Shown here piece after piece: positions 18,080 through 30,569 of a DNA stretch of 64,000 bases. The notes under the pieces are model-generated. The model saw only the letters and a list, made by a program, of their open reading frames with translations. It ran no database searches and had not been told where the DNA came from. The translations under genes were made by a program, and so were the position numbers. This DNA comes from Aestuariibius sp. HNIBRBA575 (GTDB lineage Bacteria; Pseudomonadota; Alphaproteobacteria; Rhodobacterales; Rhodobacteraceae): contig NZ_CP162414.1 in the NCBI RefSeq assembly GCF_040932005.1, positions 2,507,501 to 2,571,500 on the forward strand, written 5' to 3'. Position 1 is the stretch's first letter. Every line of letters starts with the position of its first letter.

Positions 18080-19344
18080 TCGCCCTGAACCCGTTCAATC
18101 ATCGCGCCAACCGCGCCCAATTTCTGTTCCACATGTTCATAGCCGCGATCCAGATGATAAACCCGGTTCACCCGCGTTTCCCCCTCTGCCGCCAAACCGG
18201 CCAGAATCAGCGAAACCGACGCCCGCAGATCGGTTGCCATCACAGGCGCACCCTTTAGACGATCCACGCCGCGCACCGTGGCAGACCCGCCATGCACTTC
18301 GATATCGGCGCCCATGCGGATCAGTTCGGGGGCATGCATGAACCGATTTTCAAAAATCGTTTCTTCCAGCACGCTGGTGCCGTCGGCGGTGCATAGCATC
18401 GCCATCATCTGAGCCTGCAGATCGGTTGGAAAGCCGGGGAATGGCTGGGTGATCACATCCGTTGCCGTGTGGCGTCCGTTGCGATTTTTCACCAACAGAC
18501 CATTGGCCGTTTCGGTGACATCCACCCCGCAGGCATCCAGTTTCTCAACAAAGCTTTTGACCAGCTCCATTTTACCGCCAAGGCATTCCACCTCGCCGCC
18601 AGCAATCACAGGCGCCAGCATATAGGTGCCCAATTCGATCCGGTCGGTCACCACAGCATGGGTGGCCGCGCCCAGACGATCCACGCCTTGAATTTCAATG
18701 CGGCTGGTGCCTTCGCCTTCGATCTGCGCGCCCATGGCCTTCAGGCATTTGGCCAGATCAACGATTTCGGGTTCCCGCGCGGCGTTTTCGATCACGGTTG
18801 TGCCTTTGGCCAGCGTCGCCGCCATCAGGATGTTTTCCGTCGCGCCCACGGAGGCAAACCGCAGCGGCACAACGTTGCCTTTCAGGCCGCCGGGGGCCAC
18901 AGCGTGCAGATAGCCGTCTTTCAGCTCAATCTCAGCGCCCATCAGTTCCAGCGCGGATGTGTGGATGTCCATGGGACGTGCGCCAATGGCACAGCCACCG
19001 GGCAGCGACACAATGGCGTTGCCTTCGCGCGCCAACAACGGCCCCAGCACCAGATTGGACGCCCGCATTTTGCGCACGATTTCGTAATCCGCCTTGGTGG
19101 TCGTCAGGTTATGAGACGACAGCGCGATAACTTTGCCGTCCTGCATGCTGGTCACTTCGGTGCCCAGACTTTGCAACAGCGCGGTCATGGTTTTGATGTC
19201 CGACAAACGCGGCGCATTGGTCAATGTCAGGGGTTCTTCGCTGAGCAAAGTGGCGGGCATCAATGTCAGCGCCGCGTTTTTCGCACCGGCAATGTGGATC
19301 TGACCCTTCAGTTCCTTGCCGCCTTTCACAATAATCGAATCCAT
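18076..19344 (-). CDS. murA: UDP-N-acetylglucosamine 1-carboxyvinyltransferase
   Basis: 422 residues, usual length. Active-site loop [11 protein letters not shown] with the catalytic Cys118 (the fosfomycin target residue), N-terminal GAKNAAL with the substrate-binding Lys-Asn pair, and [11 protein letters not shown] near the C-terminus. Catalyses the first committed step of peptidoglycan synthesis in the cytoplasm. Lies 6 bases after a 53-residue basic protein gene and overlaps DUF2948. Confidence 0.97.
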   Translation of the reverse strand: MDSIIVKGGKELKGQIHIAGAKNAALTLMPATLLSEEPLTLTNAPRLSDIKTMTALLQSLGTEVTSMQDGKVIALSSHNLTTTKADYEIVRKMRASNLVLGPLLAREGNAIVSLPGGCAIGARPMDIHTSALELMGAEIELKDGYLHAVAPGGLKGNVVPLRFASVGATENILMAATLAKGTTVIENAAREPEIVDLAKCLKAMGAQIEGEGTSRIEIQGVDRLGAATHAVVTDRIELGTYMLAPVIAGGEVECLGGKMELVKSFVEKLDACGVDVTETANGLLVKNRNGRHTATDVITQPFPGFPTDLQAQMMAMLCTADGTSVLEETIFENRFMHAPELIRMGADIEVHGGSATVRGVDRLKGAPVMATDLRASVSLILAGLAAEGETRVNRVYHLDRGYEHVEQKLGAVGAMIERVQGE

Positions 19345-19350
19345 GCCTGC

Positions 19351-19512
19351 CTACTCTTTCTCTGTGTCACTGCTTGGCGCATCCGACCCGGCAGATCGGG
19401 CACGCGCTTGGGCTTTACGCCTCTGCATATTTGCTTTCAATGCAGCCTTTAACCGATCTTCTCGGGTTTGGGCTGATTTTTCTTTGTTTTTCGGGTCTGA
19501 TTTGCGCTCCAT
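19351..19512 (-). CDS. Small highly charged protein upstream of murA
   Basis: 53 residues from ATG 19512 to TAG 19351-19353. The sequence is rich in Lys, Arg, Gln and Glu (opening MERKSDPKNKEK, then a helix-forming stretch with NMQRRKAQARARS). It ends 6 bases before the murA start in the same direction. Similar short basic proteins sit in front of murA in related genomes, as I recall, and have no assigned function. No strong Shine-Dalgarno is visible. It would read as a helical, possibly nucleic-acid-binding peptide, but that is inference. Confidence 0.7.
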   Translation of the reverse strand: MERKSDPKNKEKSAQTREDRLKAALKANMQRRKAQARARSAGSDAPSSDTEKE

Positions 19513-19556
19513 ATACACGGGGATACCCAATTGTTCAAAAAGCGTCCAGAGAGGGC

Positions 19557-19585
19557 TTGCACAGTTCGAGAATTGCCGCTAATTC
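19557..19585 (+). promoter_or_regulatory. Sigma70-like promoter of tRNA-Thr
   Basis: TTGCAC at 19557-19562 and TAATTC at 19580-19585, spaced 17 bases. The expected start of transcription lies a few bases before the tRNA at 19598. Confidence 0.6.
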
Positions 19586-19597
19586 CCCGCCCACGGC

Positions 19598-19672
<75 letters not shown>

Positions 19673-19881
19673 TTTGATCCCATGAATTTGGCTAAAACCC
19701 TTGCGGTTGCTTAAACATAAAGTGACCCAAAGCCTACTCCCTGTGTACGGAAAGGGCCGCGGGATCGCGATATCATAAAACGACAGCCCAGTTTTTCCCT
19801 CACCAAGGCCAAAATCGGGTTCAAAATTTCAACGGGAAAGTGTTAGCCACTCGGCGCGACCGGTAACACAGGTGTCGTCCC
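19673..19881. other. Intergenic region downstream of tRNA-Thr
   Basis: No gene, duplicated tRNA 3' end or integrase remnant is recognisable here. It separates the tRNA from the end of the repeat lipoprotein gene on the opposite strand. Confidence 0.6.
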
Positions 19882-20586
19882 CTAATCGACGATATAACGT
19901 TCATCCCTGTTATCGACCGCTTCGATTACGCGACCTTGGCGATAACGAATCCAAATAAACTTGGTTTGACCATTTTCATCGACGTACGGAAAAGAGTCTA
20001 TCGAAGGTCTAAAACCAGGGGGGATGTGATCAAAATATTGATCGCCAAGTACTGCTGCAACTTGGTCCCGTGTCATGCCATCTTCGATGCCGTCCACCTG
20101 AATGCGTTGCGACGCAGACATTGTCCGCAAATCACATCCTCCGTCACATTCGGTACGTGTTTCTGTGTCATTTAAGGTGCAACCTGCAAACCCGTCCACC
20201 TCCGCATTTCCTTCAGTTAACGAAGGTGGAGTAGGTCTAAAATCTATACGATATACTTCGTCATGATCATCATCAGCCTTAACGACCAATCCATCAGAAT
20301 AGTGAACCCAAATCCATTTTGTCGCACCATTCTCATCAACGTAACGAAATGAATCAATCAGAGGCTGCATCGATAGAGGAGTGTGAGAGACAAAATCATC
20401 ACCTAACACTCCAAGAACTTGCTCGCGTGTCATTCCGATTTCAATACCGTCTACTCGTATCGCCTCTGAATTACTGGAATGCGGCAGGTTGCAATTCGCG
20501 CTGCATTCTACTGCCGGCTTCACTTCATTTAACGAACAGCCTGAAAGCCCGACAGTACTCAAAACCAAAATCAAATTTCTAACCAT
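19882..20586 (-). CDS. Lipoprotein with two tandem BamE/SmpA-like modules
   Basis: 234 residues from ATG 20586. A signal peptide with lipobox LSGC (Cys at about residue 17) implies membrane anchoring. The mature part holds two modules of about 75 residues with closely matching sequence: IRVDGIEIGMTREQVLGVLGD and IQVDGIEDGMTRDQVAAVLGD, then SFRYVDENGATKWIWV and SFPYVDENGQTKFIWI. The GMTREQV-VLG pattern is that of BamE/SmpA-type folds. Each module is preceded by a short Cys pair (CSANC, CDGGC). The base composition looks lower in GC than the neighbours. Probably arose by internal duplication; function unknown. Confidence 0.75.
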   Translation of the reverse strand: MVRNLILVLSTVGLSGCSLNEVKPAVECSANCNLPHSSNSEAIRVDGIEIGMTREQVLGVLGDDFVSHTPLSMQPLIDSFRYVDENGATKWIWVHYSDGLVVKADDDHDEVYRIDFRPTPPSLTEGNAEVDGFAGCTLNDTETRTECDGGCDLRTMSASQRIQVDGIEDGMTRDQVAAVLGDQYFDHIPPGFRPSIDSFPYVDENGQTKFIWIRYRQGRVIEAVDNRDERYIVD

Positions 20587-20661
20587 CAATCACTTTCTTC
20601 TACATAATGTGAACCAGCGCGTGGGCCTCGCCTGATAAATCAGCTAACCGCAAAAAATGCA

Positions 20662-22302
<1,641 letters not shown>

Positions 22303-22478
22303 CTATTCGTCAATAAAGCTGCTTTTCGACGCGCATCCGGTGGGCTGCACCCGGAATGGCCGTATATACCGCCCTGCAATACCATTTATGCGCGCATTCG
22401 AAACCGGATGATTGAGAAGACAGGCATTTTTCCGCCCTCACATGCCGTGCGGCCACGACATGGGTATGACACATGTCG

Positions 22479-22874
22479 TTATTGCGGCTTAAAAGTCGCT
22501 AGATCCTGTAATATCGGACAATCCGGGCGGTTATCCCCTGCACAGGATGTCACGAGATGGGACAGGGTTGATCGCATGGATTGAAGCTGTGCAATTTTTT
22601 CGTCGATCTCACGCAAATGGTCCTGTGCCAATGCTTTGACATGTGCGCTTTCGCGTGTGTCATCTTCGTACAGCGCCAACAAGGTCCGGCACGCTTCGAT
22701 CGTAAAGCCCAGCGTTCGCGCCCGGCCCAGAAATGTCAGTTTATGCAGGTCAGTTTCACGAAAATCCCGATAGCCATTTTCAGACCTCAACGGGGTGACC
22801 AACCCAATTTCCTCGTAATATCGGATGGTTTTTGTCGGCAAGCCGGATTGTTTGGATACGTCTCCGATATTCAT
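22479..22874 (-). CDS. cueR: Copper-responsive MerR regulator CueR
   Basis: 131 residues from ATG 22874, with AAGGA six bases upstream. MerR-type winged helix (IGDVSKQSGLPTKTIRYYEEIGLV, NGYRDF), dimerisation helix, and a C-terminal metal loop CAGDNRPDC. That CX7C pattern is the Cu(I)/Ag(I)-binding signature of CueR. It follows the copper ATPase gene by 14 bases and is transcribed with it. A matching operator lies upstream of copA at 25462-25482, so it probably activates its own operon under copper. Confidence 0.92.
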   Translation of the reverse strand: MNIGDVSKQSGLPTKTIRYYEEIGLVTPLRSENGYRDFRETDLHKLTFLGRARTLGFTIEACRTLLALYEDDTRESAHVKALAQDHLREIDEKIAQLQSMRSTLSHLVTSCAGDNRPDCPILQDLATFKPQ

Positions 22875-22888
22875 CACATTTCCTTTGG

Positions 22889-25405
22889 TTACTGGGCTTG
22901 GATTATTTCTGGTGTGGTCACTGGCATGTCACGATCTGTAAATGCGGATTTAACCCGGCGCAGCCTTAGGGCGTTGCTCAGCACAAAAACAGAAGAAAAC
23001 GCCATGGCCCCTGCCGCCAGCACCGGGGATAACAACAGGCCAAAGACGGGGTATAACACCCCAGCGGCAACCGGGATCAGCGCCACATTATAGGCAAAGG
23101 CCCAGCCAAGGTTCTGTTTGATATTGGTCATCGTGCGCCGCGACAGGATCATCGCATTGGCAACCCCACGCAGATCGCCCGACATTAACACAACATCAGC
23201 CGATTCAATCGCCACATCCGTGCCAGTACCAATCGCGATCCCCACATCCGCATGGGCCAATGCGGGTGCATCATTGATGCCATCCCCCACAAATGCGACG
23301 TTTCCATGGTTTTGGCGCAACGTATCAAGTGCGGCGACTTTGCCCTCTGGCATCACGCCCGCCACCACATGATCAACCCCGACTTGCGCGGCGATGGCCT
23401 GTGCGGTTTCGTGTTTGTCACCGGTGATCATCGCAACCGCCAACCCCATGCCCTGCAAGGCAGAAATCGCCGCTTGGCTGGTGGCTTTGATCGGATCAGA
23501 CACGCCGATCACGGCGGCTACCTGTCCGTCAATCGCCACAAACAGCGCGGTATTTCCCATTTGCGCCAGCCTAAGCTCTGCCTCAACCAGCGGTGCGATA
23601 TCCACGTTTTCGCGGATCATAAAACGGTCCGCCCCCACGATCACGTCTTGGCCGTCCACAACGGCGCGCACGCCCTGCCCGGTGACAGAGGCAAATCCGG
23701 TGGCTTGTGGGATGGTCCCCCCTTGGGATTGCGCGGCGCGCTGGATCGCAGTGGCGATCGGGTGCTCTGATCGCGCCTCTGCGGCGGCGGCCAAGGCCAA
23801 CACATGTTCGCGCGTCATGCCATCGGCCAAAACCAAGTCGGTCAATTCCGGACGCCCGGCCGTGATTGTGCCGGTTTTATCCAGCGCCACGACCCCCACT
23901 TGTCCCAGGCCTTGCAATGCGTCCCCTTTTCGAAACAGCACCCCCAGTTCGGCGGCGCGACCGGTGCCGACCATGATCGACGTGGGCGTCGCCAGCCCCA
24001 TCGCGCAGGGACATGCAATGATCAACACCGATACGCCCACCACAATCGCATAGGTCAGCGCGGGTTCAGGCCCCAAGAGCAACCAAAACAGCATGCTTAG
24101 CCCCGCCAGGCCCATCACCGCCGGAACGAACCACAACGTAATCCGGTCCACCAATCCCTGAATAGGAAGCTTGGCGCCTTGTGCCTGTTCAACCATGCAA
24201 ATGATCTGGGACAATGTTGTGTCCGCACCCACATGAGTGGCCGCAACCGTCAGGCTGCCGGTGCCGTTCACAGTACCGCCTGTCACATGATCCTGCGCGT
24301 GTTTGGCCACTGGAATGGGTTCGCCGGTGATCATGCTTTCGTCAACATAGCTCTGACCGTCAATCACGGTTCCATCCACGGCAACCCGTTCCCCCGGACG
24401 CACAATAACCACGTCACCAACCTGCAATTGGTCAACGTCGACATCTTTGATTTCGGTGCCAACCTGCACATGGGCCACCCGGGTCTGAAGCCCTAGCAAT
24501 GTTTGGATCGCCGCCCCGGTGCGGCCTTTTGCGCGGGCCTCTAGCCAGCGACCAATGAGGATCAGCACCACAATCACACCGGCGGATTCAAAATAGACGG
24601 CGCGCACCTGATCCGGCAAAAGCTGCGGTAGAAATGTGGCCACCACCGAATAGAAATAGGCCGCGCCCGTGCCAACCGCGACAAGGCTGTTCATATCCGG
24701 CGCGCCCTTGATCAAGGCCGGCACGCCTTTGGTGTAAAACAAACGCCCCGGCCCCAACAGAATAGCAGTTGTGAGCACAAACTGGATCAACCAACTGGCC
24801 TGTTGGCCGATTGTGGCATGAATGGCGTGATGCACCGCAGGAAAGATATGCGCGCCCATTTCCATCAGAAACACGGGCAAAACCAGCGCGCTGGCCAGAA
24901 TAACCCGGCGCAATTGTTCGGCGGATTCTTCTTCTTTGCGGGCGGTACGGTCAATTGCTGCGGATTGATCGGCGATTTGTGCAGGGTATCCAGCCTGCGT
25001 TGCCACCTGAGCCAACATATCCGGGCTGGTTGCCCCTATGGCATAGGTGACATGCGCCGTTTCCAACGCAAGGTTCACAGACACGTCGATCACACCGGGG
25101 GCCGCAGCCAAGGCGCGCTCTACCCGACCGACACATGATGCACAGGACATCGCGCCCACATTCAACGTCACCTCGCCCTGTTGTGCAGGATAGCCCAACG
25201 TGTCCAAGGCCTGCACTACATCCGCCACGTTGACGCCGTCGGTCAGGGTCATTTGCGCCGTTTCCGTGGCCAAGTTGACGCTGACATCCTGCAGCCCGTC
25301 CAAATCGTTCAACATCCGGTCAACCCGCCCCACGCAGGACGCGCATGACAGGTTGCCAACCGACAATGTGACCTCAGTCTGAGCTGCGACATTTTGGGTG
25401 TTCAT
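22889..25405 (-). CDS. copA: Copper-exporting P1B-type ATPase
   Basis: 838 residues from ATG 25405, with CGGAG six bases upstream; an in-frame start 36 codons earlier overlaps the operator and is rejected. Two N-terminal heavy-metal domains each carry GNLSCASC or GAMSCASC. The translocation motif CPC lies in [12 protein letters not shown], the phosphorylation site is DKTGTITAG, the nucleotide-domain HP motif is SEHPIATAI, and the hinge is [16 protein letters not shown]. Exports Cu(I) across the inner membrane at the cost of ATP. Forms an operon with cueR. Confidence 0.96.
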   Translation of the reverse strand: MNTQNVAAQTEVTLSVGNLSCASCVGRVDRMLNDLDGLQDVSVNLATETAQMTLTDGVNVADVVQALDTLGYPAQQGEVTLNVGAMSCASCVGRVERALAAAPGVIDVSVNLALETAHVTYAIGATSPDMLAQVATQAGYPAQIADQSAAIDRTARKEEESAEQLRRVILASALVLPVFLMEMGAHIFPAVHHAIHATIGQQASWLIQFVLTTAILLGPGRLFYTKGVPALIKGAPDMNSLVAVGTGAAYFYSVVATFLPQLLPDQVRAVYFESAGVIVVLILIGRWLEARAKGRTGAAIQTLLGLQTRVAHVQVGTEIKDVDVDQLQVGDVVIVRPGERVAVDGTVIDGQSYVDESMITGEPIPVAKHAQDHVTGGTVNGTGSLTVAATHVGADTTLSQIICMVEQAQGAKLPIQGLVDRITLWFVPAVMGLAGLSMLFWLLLGPEPALTYAIVVGVSVLIIACPCAMGLATPTSIMVGTGRAAELGVLFRKGDALQGLGQVGVVALDKTGTITAGRPELTDLVLADGMTREHVLALAAAAEARSEHPIATAIQRAAQSQGGTIPQATGFASVTGQGVRAVVDGQDVIVGADRFMIRENVDIAPLVEAELRLAQMGNTALFVAIDGQVAAVIGVSDPIKATSQAAISALQGMGLAVAMITGDKHETAQAIAAQVGVDHVVAGVMPEGKVAALDTLRQNHGNVAFVGDGINDAPALAHADVGIAIGTGTDVAIESADVVLMSGDLRGVANAMILSRRTMTNIKQNLGWAFAYNVALIPVAAGVLYPVFGLLLSPVLAAGAMAFSSVFVLSNALRLRRVKSAFTDRDMPVTTPEIIQAQ

Positions 25406-25454
25406 GGATATCTCCGAGTACGAAAAAGGGGCCGCAAATGGGCGGAACACCCCG

Positions 25455-25485
25455 CATATACAGGTTCCAGTAGCTAGAAGGTCAA
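25455..25485 (-). promoter_or_regulatory. CueR-type operator/promoter of copA-cueR
   Basis: On the - strand TTGACC (25485-25480) and TATATG (25460-25455) are separated by 19 bases, the spacing of MerR-family activated promoters. The spacer dyad ACCTTC...GGAACCT (25462-25482) resembles the CueR operator. Expected transcription start is about 40 bases before the copA ATG. Confidence 0.85.
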
Positions 25486-25608
25486 GAGGTGCCCGCAACA
25501 TAAATTGCGACAAATCAACGGCCTAAAACCTATGGAAATCCTGACTTTGACGAGAATGTTAACCTAATTCCCCTTGAATGCCGCCGGGGTAAGCTCCAGA
25601 TTCAAAAC

Positions 25609-26007
25609 ATGAAACAGGCAGTTCTATTCTTAATCGGCACTCTGGGGTTAACCGGATGCGCAGACGAAACCATTTCCGCCTATGGCGCAGGTGGGCGGAC
25701 ATTTGCATTGGTATCGATGGATGACGTGGCGTTCACGGCCAGCGCCACGATCAGTTTTCACGCCCAAGGCCGCATCGAAGGCCAAGGCCCCTGCAACTAC
25801 TATTTTGGTGTGCAAACCGCCCCTTATCCTTGGTTCAGTCTGGATGGGGTCGGATCAACCGAAATGGCCTGTACAGAACTGACGACCGAGGCCACGTATT
25901 TTGACGCGCTGCAATCCATGACCATTTCCGAAGTGTCTGGCGATGCGTTGATCCTGTCCAATGAACAGGGCGCGACCATGGTCTTTGAGGCCATCCAAGG
26001 GTCCTAA
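25609..26007 (+). CDS. META domain-like lipoprotein
   Basis: 132 residues. The signal peptide with lipobox LTGC (Cys17) predicts a lipoprotein. The mature part resembles the META/HslJ fold: an early strand, the block [10 protein letters not shown] with the characteristic Cys-Asn, and STEMACTE later. HslJ-type proteins are linked to heat or antibiotic tolerance in other bacteria; no role can be assigned here. It overlaps the end of recO by 4 bases in convergent orientation, and diverges from the copA promoter. Confidence 0.75.
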   Translation: MKQAVLFLIGTLGLTGCADETISAYGAGGRTFALVSMDDVAFTASATISFHAQGRIEGQGPCNYYFGVQTAPYPWFSLDGVGSTEMACTELTTEATYFDALQSMTISEVSGDALILSNEQGATMVFEAIQGS

Positions 26008-26735
26008 TTCATCGCTTTGGTCAAGGCGTCGATCAATCGTTGACGCGCAGCAGGCAAAGGTTTGTTGCCCAGCGATTTTGCCAATTGATTGGCCAGAAAA
26101 TACCCAGTGGTTTGAAGCCCCTGCAAGATTTCGTAATTCGGCGCAAACCCTTCGCCCAGCAAAACCGGCGGCAACGGCAGCAACCGATCCGCCCATTCCC
26201 CCGCCGCCGAGGCACTGACCGCGCGTCCTGACCGGGGCGACACATAAATCAGCGCATCATTGTGGCCCGTGACCGCGCAGGCGGTCAAATCCATGCCAAA
26301 TCCCATTTCGTCCAACAACGCCACTTCCCAACGCAGATAGGCCAACGGCCAGGCGTCTGTGCGGCCCAAAAGGTCCAGCAATTCTTGGGTGCGCAGGTAC
26401 AGATCCGCATGTGGTTCGCGTTCGGCCAACACAAACGACAGCAGCCCACAGATGGCATTTAACCCCGCCAGCGCCAGCCGGTCGTTCATAATCAGCGCCG
26501 AACGGCCACGGATCGGTTCAACGGTAAAACTGCCGAGGTGGTCCTCTAGGCGGGCCTTCCATGTAACATCGATCTGCGAACCGGGCTGTAAAATCGGGGT
26601 CATTTTCCGGCTGCTGGCCCCACGCACAACCCCCGCATGAAGCCCGTGTTCCGCAGTTAAAACTTCGATGATCGCAGCATTTTCGCCGTGTTTGCGCAGG
26701 CTGATCAATGTCCCTTCTGCGCGCCACTCGATCAT
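26004..26735 (-). CDS. recO: DNA repair protein RecO
   Basis: 243 residues from ATG 26735, which overlaps the DUF1491 stop; longer versions overlap that gene. N-terminal OB fold ([25 protein letters not shown], then [10 protein letters not shown]), followed by a helical domain. The zinc-finger cysteines found in some RecO proteins are absent. RecO loads RecA onto SSB-coated single strands with RecR. Last gene of the long - strand block rpoZ to recO. Confidence 0.92.
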   Translation of the reverse strand: MIEWRAEGTLISLRKHGENAAIIEVLTAEHGLHAGVVRGASSRKMTPILQPGSQIDVTWKARLEDHLGSFTVEPIRGRSALIMNDRLALAGLNAICGLLSFVLAEREPHADLYLRTQELLDLLGRTDAWPLAYLRWEVALLDEMGFGMDLTACAVTGHNDALIYVSPRSGRAVSASAAGEWADRLLPLPPVLLGEGFAPNYEILQGLQTTGYFLANQLAKSLGNKPLPAARQRLIDALTKAMN

Positions 26736-27058
26736 GCGAAACCCGGCTCGTCCAGCAATGTGCGCCCGGCGCGATCTTCGACCTCTATCACCCAAAGGTC
26801 GGGATCGAACCCTGATTGTTTGACGATCGACACCTCAACATCGCGGTCATCGCCCTGCGCCAGAACATCCCATTTCCGCGTATCTGTCATCAGATCATGC
26901 ATACGTTGAAACAACGTCGCCTGACCATCCAACGTATTGAGTTTGATCAGAATATTCCCCGCCGTCAGATCGCCCTTGCGTACCACAAAGGCCGGAATAT
27001 CGGACAGACGCAAACGGGTCAGGTAGGCCGAAACCCACATATCAGCGGTCAGGCGCAT
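26732..27058 (-). CDS. DUF1491 family protein
   Basis: 108 residues from ATG 27058 ([18 protein letters not shown]). A longer frame from 27121 would add 21 residues not typical of the family. Soluble; blocks [17 protein letters not shown] and [13 protein letters not shown] fit DUF1491, found between era and recO in alphaproteobacteria. Function unknown. Coupled to recO by ATGA. Confidence 0.82.
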   Translation of the reverse strand: MRLTADMWVSAYLTRLRLSDIPAFVVRKGDLTAGNILIKLNTLDGQATLFQRMHDLMTDTRKWDVLAQGDDRDVEVSIVKQSGFDPDLWVIEVEDRAGRTLLDEPGFA

Positions 27059-27127
27059 GTCATCGCCGTCATAGAATTGCGGGGGCACGCCCCCGCACCA
27101 CCGGCGTATTTCCCCCAACAAAAAGGG

Positions 27128-28078
27128 TTAGTTGCCATCGCGAAAATCAAGTCCCATTTCTGAGTAACGTTCGGATTCTTCGAGCCAGTTGGGGCGTACT
27201 TTAACCTGTAAAAACAGATGCACCTTGCGGCCCAGAAATTCCTCTAGCTCTTCGCGCGACGCTTTGGACACGGCTTTGATCGTGTCGCCACGATGCCCCA
27301 AAACAATGCCTTTATGCCCGTCGCGCATCACATAGATCAGCTGATCCACCCGACAGGACCCGTCTTTGCGTTCCTCCCAATGTTCGGTTTCGACCGTCAA
27401 TTGATAGGGCAATTCCTGATGCAGACGCAGGGTCAGTTTTTCGCGGGTCATTTCAGCGGCAATCATCCGAACCGGCAGATCGGCGATCTGATCTTCTGGA
27501 TAAAGCCACGGACCTTCGGGCAGTTCTTTGGCCAGCCATGCACGCAGCGCATCGCAGCCATGGCCTTTTTCGGCGGAAATCAGGAACGTATCGACGAAAT
27601 TATAGCGTTCGTTCATGTCCTTGGTCAGGGCCAGCAGCACCGGCGCTTCGACCCGGTCGATTTTGTTGATCGCCAACGCGATTTTGCGGTGTTCACCAAT
27701 GTCATTCAGACGTTTGAGGATGTTTTTCACCCCATCGGTGATGCCGCGATGCGCCTCAATCAACAGCACGATCACATCCGCATCCGACGCCCCGCCCCAA
27801 GCGGCCGCGACCATGGCGCGATCAAGGCGGCGTTTGGGGTTAAACAGGCCCGGCGTGTCGACAAACACGATCTGAGACGCGCCTTCGATGGCAACGCCGC
27901 GAATACGGGCGCGGGTGGTTTGCACTTTGTGGGTGACGATGCTGACCTTGGCGCCAACCATGTGGTTGGTCAGGGTCGATTTGCCTGCATTGGGTTCGCC
28001 AATCAGCGCGACAAAACCGGATCGGGTTGGGCCGTCAAAATCGGGTGTCGCGTCAGAATGTTCTGTGGCGTCGTTCAT
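27128..28078 (-). CDS. era: GTPase Era
   Basis: 316 residues. GTPase motifs: G1 [10 protein letters not shown]3 DTPGL, G4 NKID; the C-terminal KH domain contains [19 protein letters not shown]. Era assists 16S rRNA maturation and 30S assembly. Overlaps rnc by 4 bases. The ~15-residue acidic N-terminal extension before the G domain is slightly longer than in E. coli. Confidence 0.97.
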   Translation of the reverse strand: MNDATEHSDATPDFDGPTRSGFVALIGEPNAGKSTLTNHMVGAKVSIVTHKVQTTRARIRGVAIEGASQIVFVDTPGLFNPKRRLDRAMVAAAWGGASDADVIVLLIEAHRGITDGVKNILKRLNDIGEHRKIALAINKIDRVEAPVLLALTKDMNERYNFVDTFLISAEKGHGCDALRAWLAKELPEGPWLYPEDQIADLPVRMIAAEMTREKLTLRLHQELPYQLTVETEHWEERKDGSCRVDQLIYVMRDGHKGIVLGHRGDTIKAVSKASREELEEFLGRKVHLFLQVKVRPNWLEESERYSEMGLDFRDGN

Positions 28079-28755
28079 TGAGATACCTTTTCAAGCAGGG
28101 ATTTCGCGGCGGCCTGTTCGGCCTGCCGTTTTGCACCTGCACTGGCGTTTTCATGTTCCCCCGAGGCAAGCGTCACCTCGATGGTAAAAATCGGAGCGTG
28201 GTCAGGACCGGATCGGCCAACCTCGCGGTAAACAGGCGGGGTCTGGCCACGGGCTTGGGCCCATTCCTGCAGACTGGTTTTGGCGTCGCGCGCATCCTGT
28301 TCGACGTTCTGAATGCGATCCCCCCAGAGCCGCAGAACCAACGCTTCGGCGGCCTGAAATCCGGCATCGAGATAAACGGCGGCGATCACCGCCTCCATGG
28401 CGTCGGCCAGCAACGCCTCTTTGCGTCGCCCGCCCGATTTCATTTCGGACCGGCCCAGTTTCATCACCGCGCCCAGATCAATCTGGCGGGCCACATCGGC
28501 GCAAGTTTCTTTGCGCACCAAGGCGTTATAGCGCGGGGCCAACATGCCTTCGGATGCAGCGACATCTGCCTTTAACAGTGCGTCAGACATCACCAATCCC
28601 AGCACCCGATCCCCAAGGAATTCAAGCCGCTGATTGTCGTCACGATGGGGCGACGACATGGATGAATGTGTCACCGCGCGCACCAACAGTTCCGACCGGG
28701 TAAACGTATGGCCCAACCGCCCGCTAAAGGCTTCTAAATCTGCGCTTAACTTCAC
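28075..28755 (-). CDS. rnc: Ribonuclease III
   Basis: 226 residues, usual length. The RNase III signature [13 protein letters not shown] and the second acidic cluster [15 protein letters not shown] supply the Mg2+ ligands. A C-terminal double-stranded RNA-binding domain follows ([25 protein letters not shown], not quoted in full). Processes rRNA precursors and structured mRNAs. ATGA overlaps with both lepB and era. Confidence 0.96.
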   Translation of the reverse strand: MKLSADLEAFSGRLGHTFTRSELLVRAVTHSSMSSPHRDDNQRLEFLGDRVLGLVMSDALLKADVAASEGMLAPRYNALVRKETCADVARQIDLGAVMKLGRSEMKSGGRRKEALLADAMEAVIAAVYLDAGFQAAEALVLRLWGDRIQNVEQDARDAKTSLQEWAQARGQTPPVYREVGRSGPDHAPIFTIEVTLASGEHENASAGAKRQAEQAAAKSLLEKVSQ

Positions 28756-29600
28756 TCGATCGCCTTAAAGAACCGGTCAGACCGCCATGTCCAGAACGCA
28801 AACATAGACCGCCCCGCGGACGAGAACATGATGCGATCGGCGCGCCCGACAATATCCTCTAGTGGGACAAAGCCAACGCCGCGCTGTGTGGCAGGCACCC
28901 GGGAATCCCCCGAATTGTCACGGTTGTCACCCATCAGGAAATATTCGCCTTCGGGAACAACATAGACGCCGCTATTATCGGTGAACGGACGCGGATTGTC
29001 ATCCCGCGCGTTCAAAATCGCATGGCGCACCCCATTGGGCAGGGTTTCGTACATGCGTTCCTTCATGCAATCACCGCCAATGCCCACGGACCCGTTCATA
29101 CACATCGGCGTATTGCCCAGCGGTCCCTGTTGTTCATAGGTTTCGATGAAAAATCCGTCTTCTTCGATGATCACCGCTTCGCCGTTGATCTGCAAAACAC
29201 CGTCGATCATCTGAATGCGATCCCCCGGCAGGCCGATCATCCGTTTGATGAAATCGTCACCGCGTGTGGGGTGGCGGAACACGACAACGTCGCCGCGTTC
29301 TGGCTCGGACCCAAACAGACGACTGTCGCTGCCCTTAAAGACGCCACAGAAATCTTCGGCAGAAATGTCAATGCCCACGGCCGGAATGCGGATCGACGGG
29401 CAGGACGCATAGGAATAGCCATAGGCCATTTTATTGACGAACAGGAAATCACCGATCAGCAATGTGTCCTTCATGGACCCTGACGGGATCCAGAACGGCT
29501 GAAACAGGAATGTGCGAAAGGCGCCAGCGATCAACAGGGCATAAACCACGGTTTTCACCGTTTCCCAGACGCCGTGCAACAGGCCCTTTTCCTCTGACAT
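28752..29600 (-). CDS. lepB: Signal peptidase I
   Basis: 282 residues. An N-terminal membrane anchor is followed by the catalytic Ser in [14 protein letters not shown] and the general-base Lys in [11 protein letters not shown]; the box [11 protein letters not shown] is also present. Cleaves Sec and Tat signal peptides on the periplasmic face. A moderate insert with a Cys pair ([10 protein letters not shown] region, and [12 protein letters not shown]) lies between the boxes. Overlaps rnc by 4 bases. Confidence 0.96.
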   Translation of the reverse strand: MSEEKGLLHGVWETVKTVVYALLIAGAFRTFLFQPFWIPSGSMKDTLLIGDFLFVNKMAYGYSYASCPSIRIPAVGIDISAEDFCGVFKGSDSRLFGSEPERGDVVVFRHPTRGDDFIKRMIGLPGDRIQMIDGVLQINGEAVIIEEDGFFIETYEQQGPLGNTPMCMNGSVGIGGDCMKERMYETLPNGVRHAILNARDDNPRPFTDNSGVYVVPEGEYFLMGDNRDNSGDSRVPATQRGVGFVPLEDIVGRADRIMFSSAGRSMFAFWTWRSDRFFKAIE

Positions 29601-29694
29601 TCAGACTTCCTTTGATGTTGTGGCGCAGGCCAATGAAATTAGGCCCAAAAGGCACATGTGTTGAAGGGGTAAATGAGGCTGTCAAAGCCCCGAG

Positions 29695-30129
29695 TCAACC
29701 GCCTTGGGCGGGTTTCTGATTGTTCGATTGCATGACGGGGCGGGCTTCGATCACAACAAAGGCCTGCGCCCATGGGTGATCGTCGGTCAAAGTGACGTGA
29801 ATATGCGCCTCATGCCCCGGTGGGGTCATGTCCGCCAACCGATCCGCGGCCCATCCGGTCACGGACATCGTGGGCTGACCTGTGCGCATATTTTGCACGG
29901 CCATATCTTTCCACGAAATCCCCATCGCAAGCCCGGTTCCAAGCGCCTTTGAACAGGCTTCTTTGGCGGCCCAGCGTTTGGCATAAGTGCCGGCGATATC
30001 TTTGCGACGTTCGGCTTTTTGTTGTTCAATTTCAGTGAAGACGCGGTTTTTGAACCGCTCGCCAAACCGATCCAACGTGCCTTGAATGCGGTCAATATTG
30101 GCTAAATCCGTCCCGATGCCCAAAATCAT
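29695..30129 (-). CDS. acpS: Holo-[acyl-carrier-protein] synthase
   Basis: 144 residues. [14 protein letters not shown] at the N-terminus carries the Mg2+-binding Asp. [17 protein letters not shown] is the second signature, with its catalytic Glu. Transfers phosphopantetheine from CoA to ACP. Overlaps the upstream small secreted-protein gene by 4 bases; 94 bases lie between it and lepB. Confidence 0.95.
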   Translation of the reverse strand: MILGIGTDLANIDRIQGTLDRFGERFKNRVFTEIEQQKAERRKDIAGTYAKRWAAKEACSKALGTGLAMGISWKDMAVQNMRTGQPTMSVTGWAADRLADMTPPGHEAHIHVTLTDDHPWAQAFVVIEARPVMQSNNQKPAQGG

Positions 30130-30569
30130 TTGAACGCTGCGCTCACGTCGCCATTGGCTTGGTTCAGGGTCACCTGCAAATGCCGGTCCTCAAATAGCAC
30201 ATCGCCCGTTCCCATCACCTGAACTGGAATGTCAAAAATCAGCCCGCGCGCCGGGTCATAATCCGAGGTTAATTGATCAAACATCATACCCGAAAACCCG
30301 GCTGAACCGTGGCCCACTGTGATGCATTGCCGATCCCCCAATTCGTCAAACGGGGGCGACAGGATCAGCAGGCGAAACGCCGCCGCGGCAGGTTCTAACG
30401 TGTCCAACAACGCCAGCCGTACATCCCCATTGGCAAACAAACGCGTGTTTTCCGCCCATGGTTCGGCCAAGGATTGCACGGATGCCTCCCAATCACAGGG
30501 CTGGGCCTGCTGGGCGGTTGCGATCTGCGGGGCCAGTATTACGATCAGCATCCCCAAAGGTTTGAACAT
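30126..30569 (-). CDS. Hypothetical exported protein
   Basis: 147 residues with a Sec signal peptide ([21 protein letters not shown], predicted cleavage after ATA). Two cysteines in the mature part (PCDWEAS and RQCITVG) could form a disulfide. No family recognised. Embedded between the LysE-type exporter and acpS with overlaps at both ends, so it is expressed with the housekeeping block. Confidence 0.7.
   Translation of the reverse strand: MFKPLGMLIVILAPQIATAQQAQPCDWEASVQSLAEPWAENTRLFANGDVRLALLDTLEPAAAAFRLLILSPPFDELGDRQCITVGHGSAGFSGMMFDQLTSDYDPARGLIFDIPVQVMGTGDVLFEDRHLQVTLNQANGDVSAAFK

Noticed and set aside
18469..19452. Long + strand frame over murA
   Set aside because: Lies wholly antisense to murA; Gln/His-rich composition is that of a shadow frame in GC-rich DNA.
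19673..20661. tRNA-associated genomic island
   Set aside because: A low-GC gene lies next to a tRNA-Thr, but there is no integrase and no repeated tRNA 3' end.
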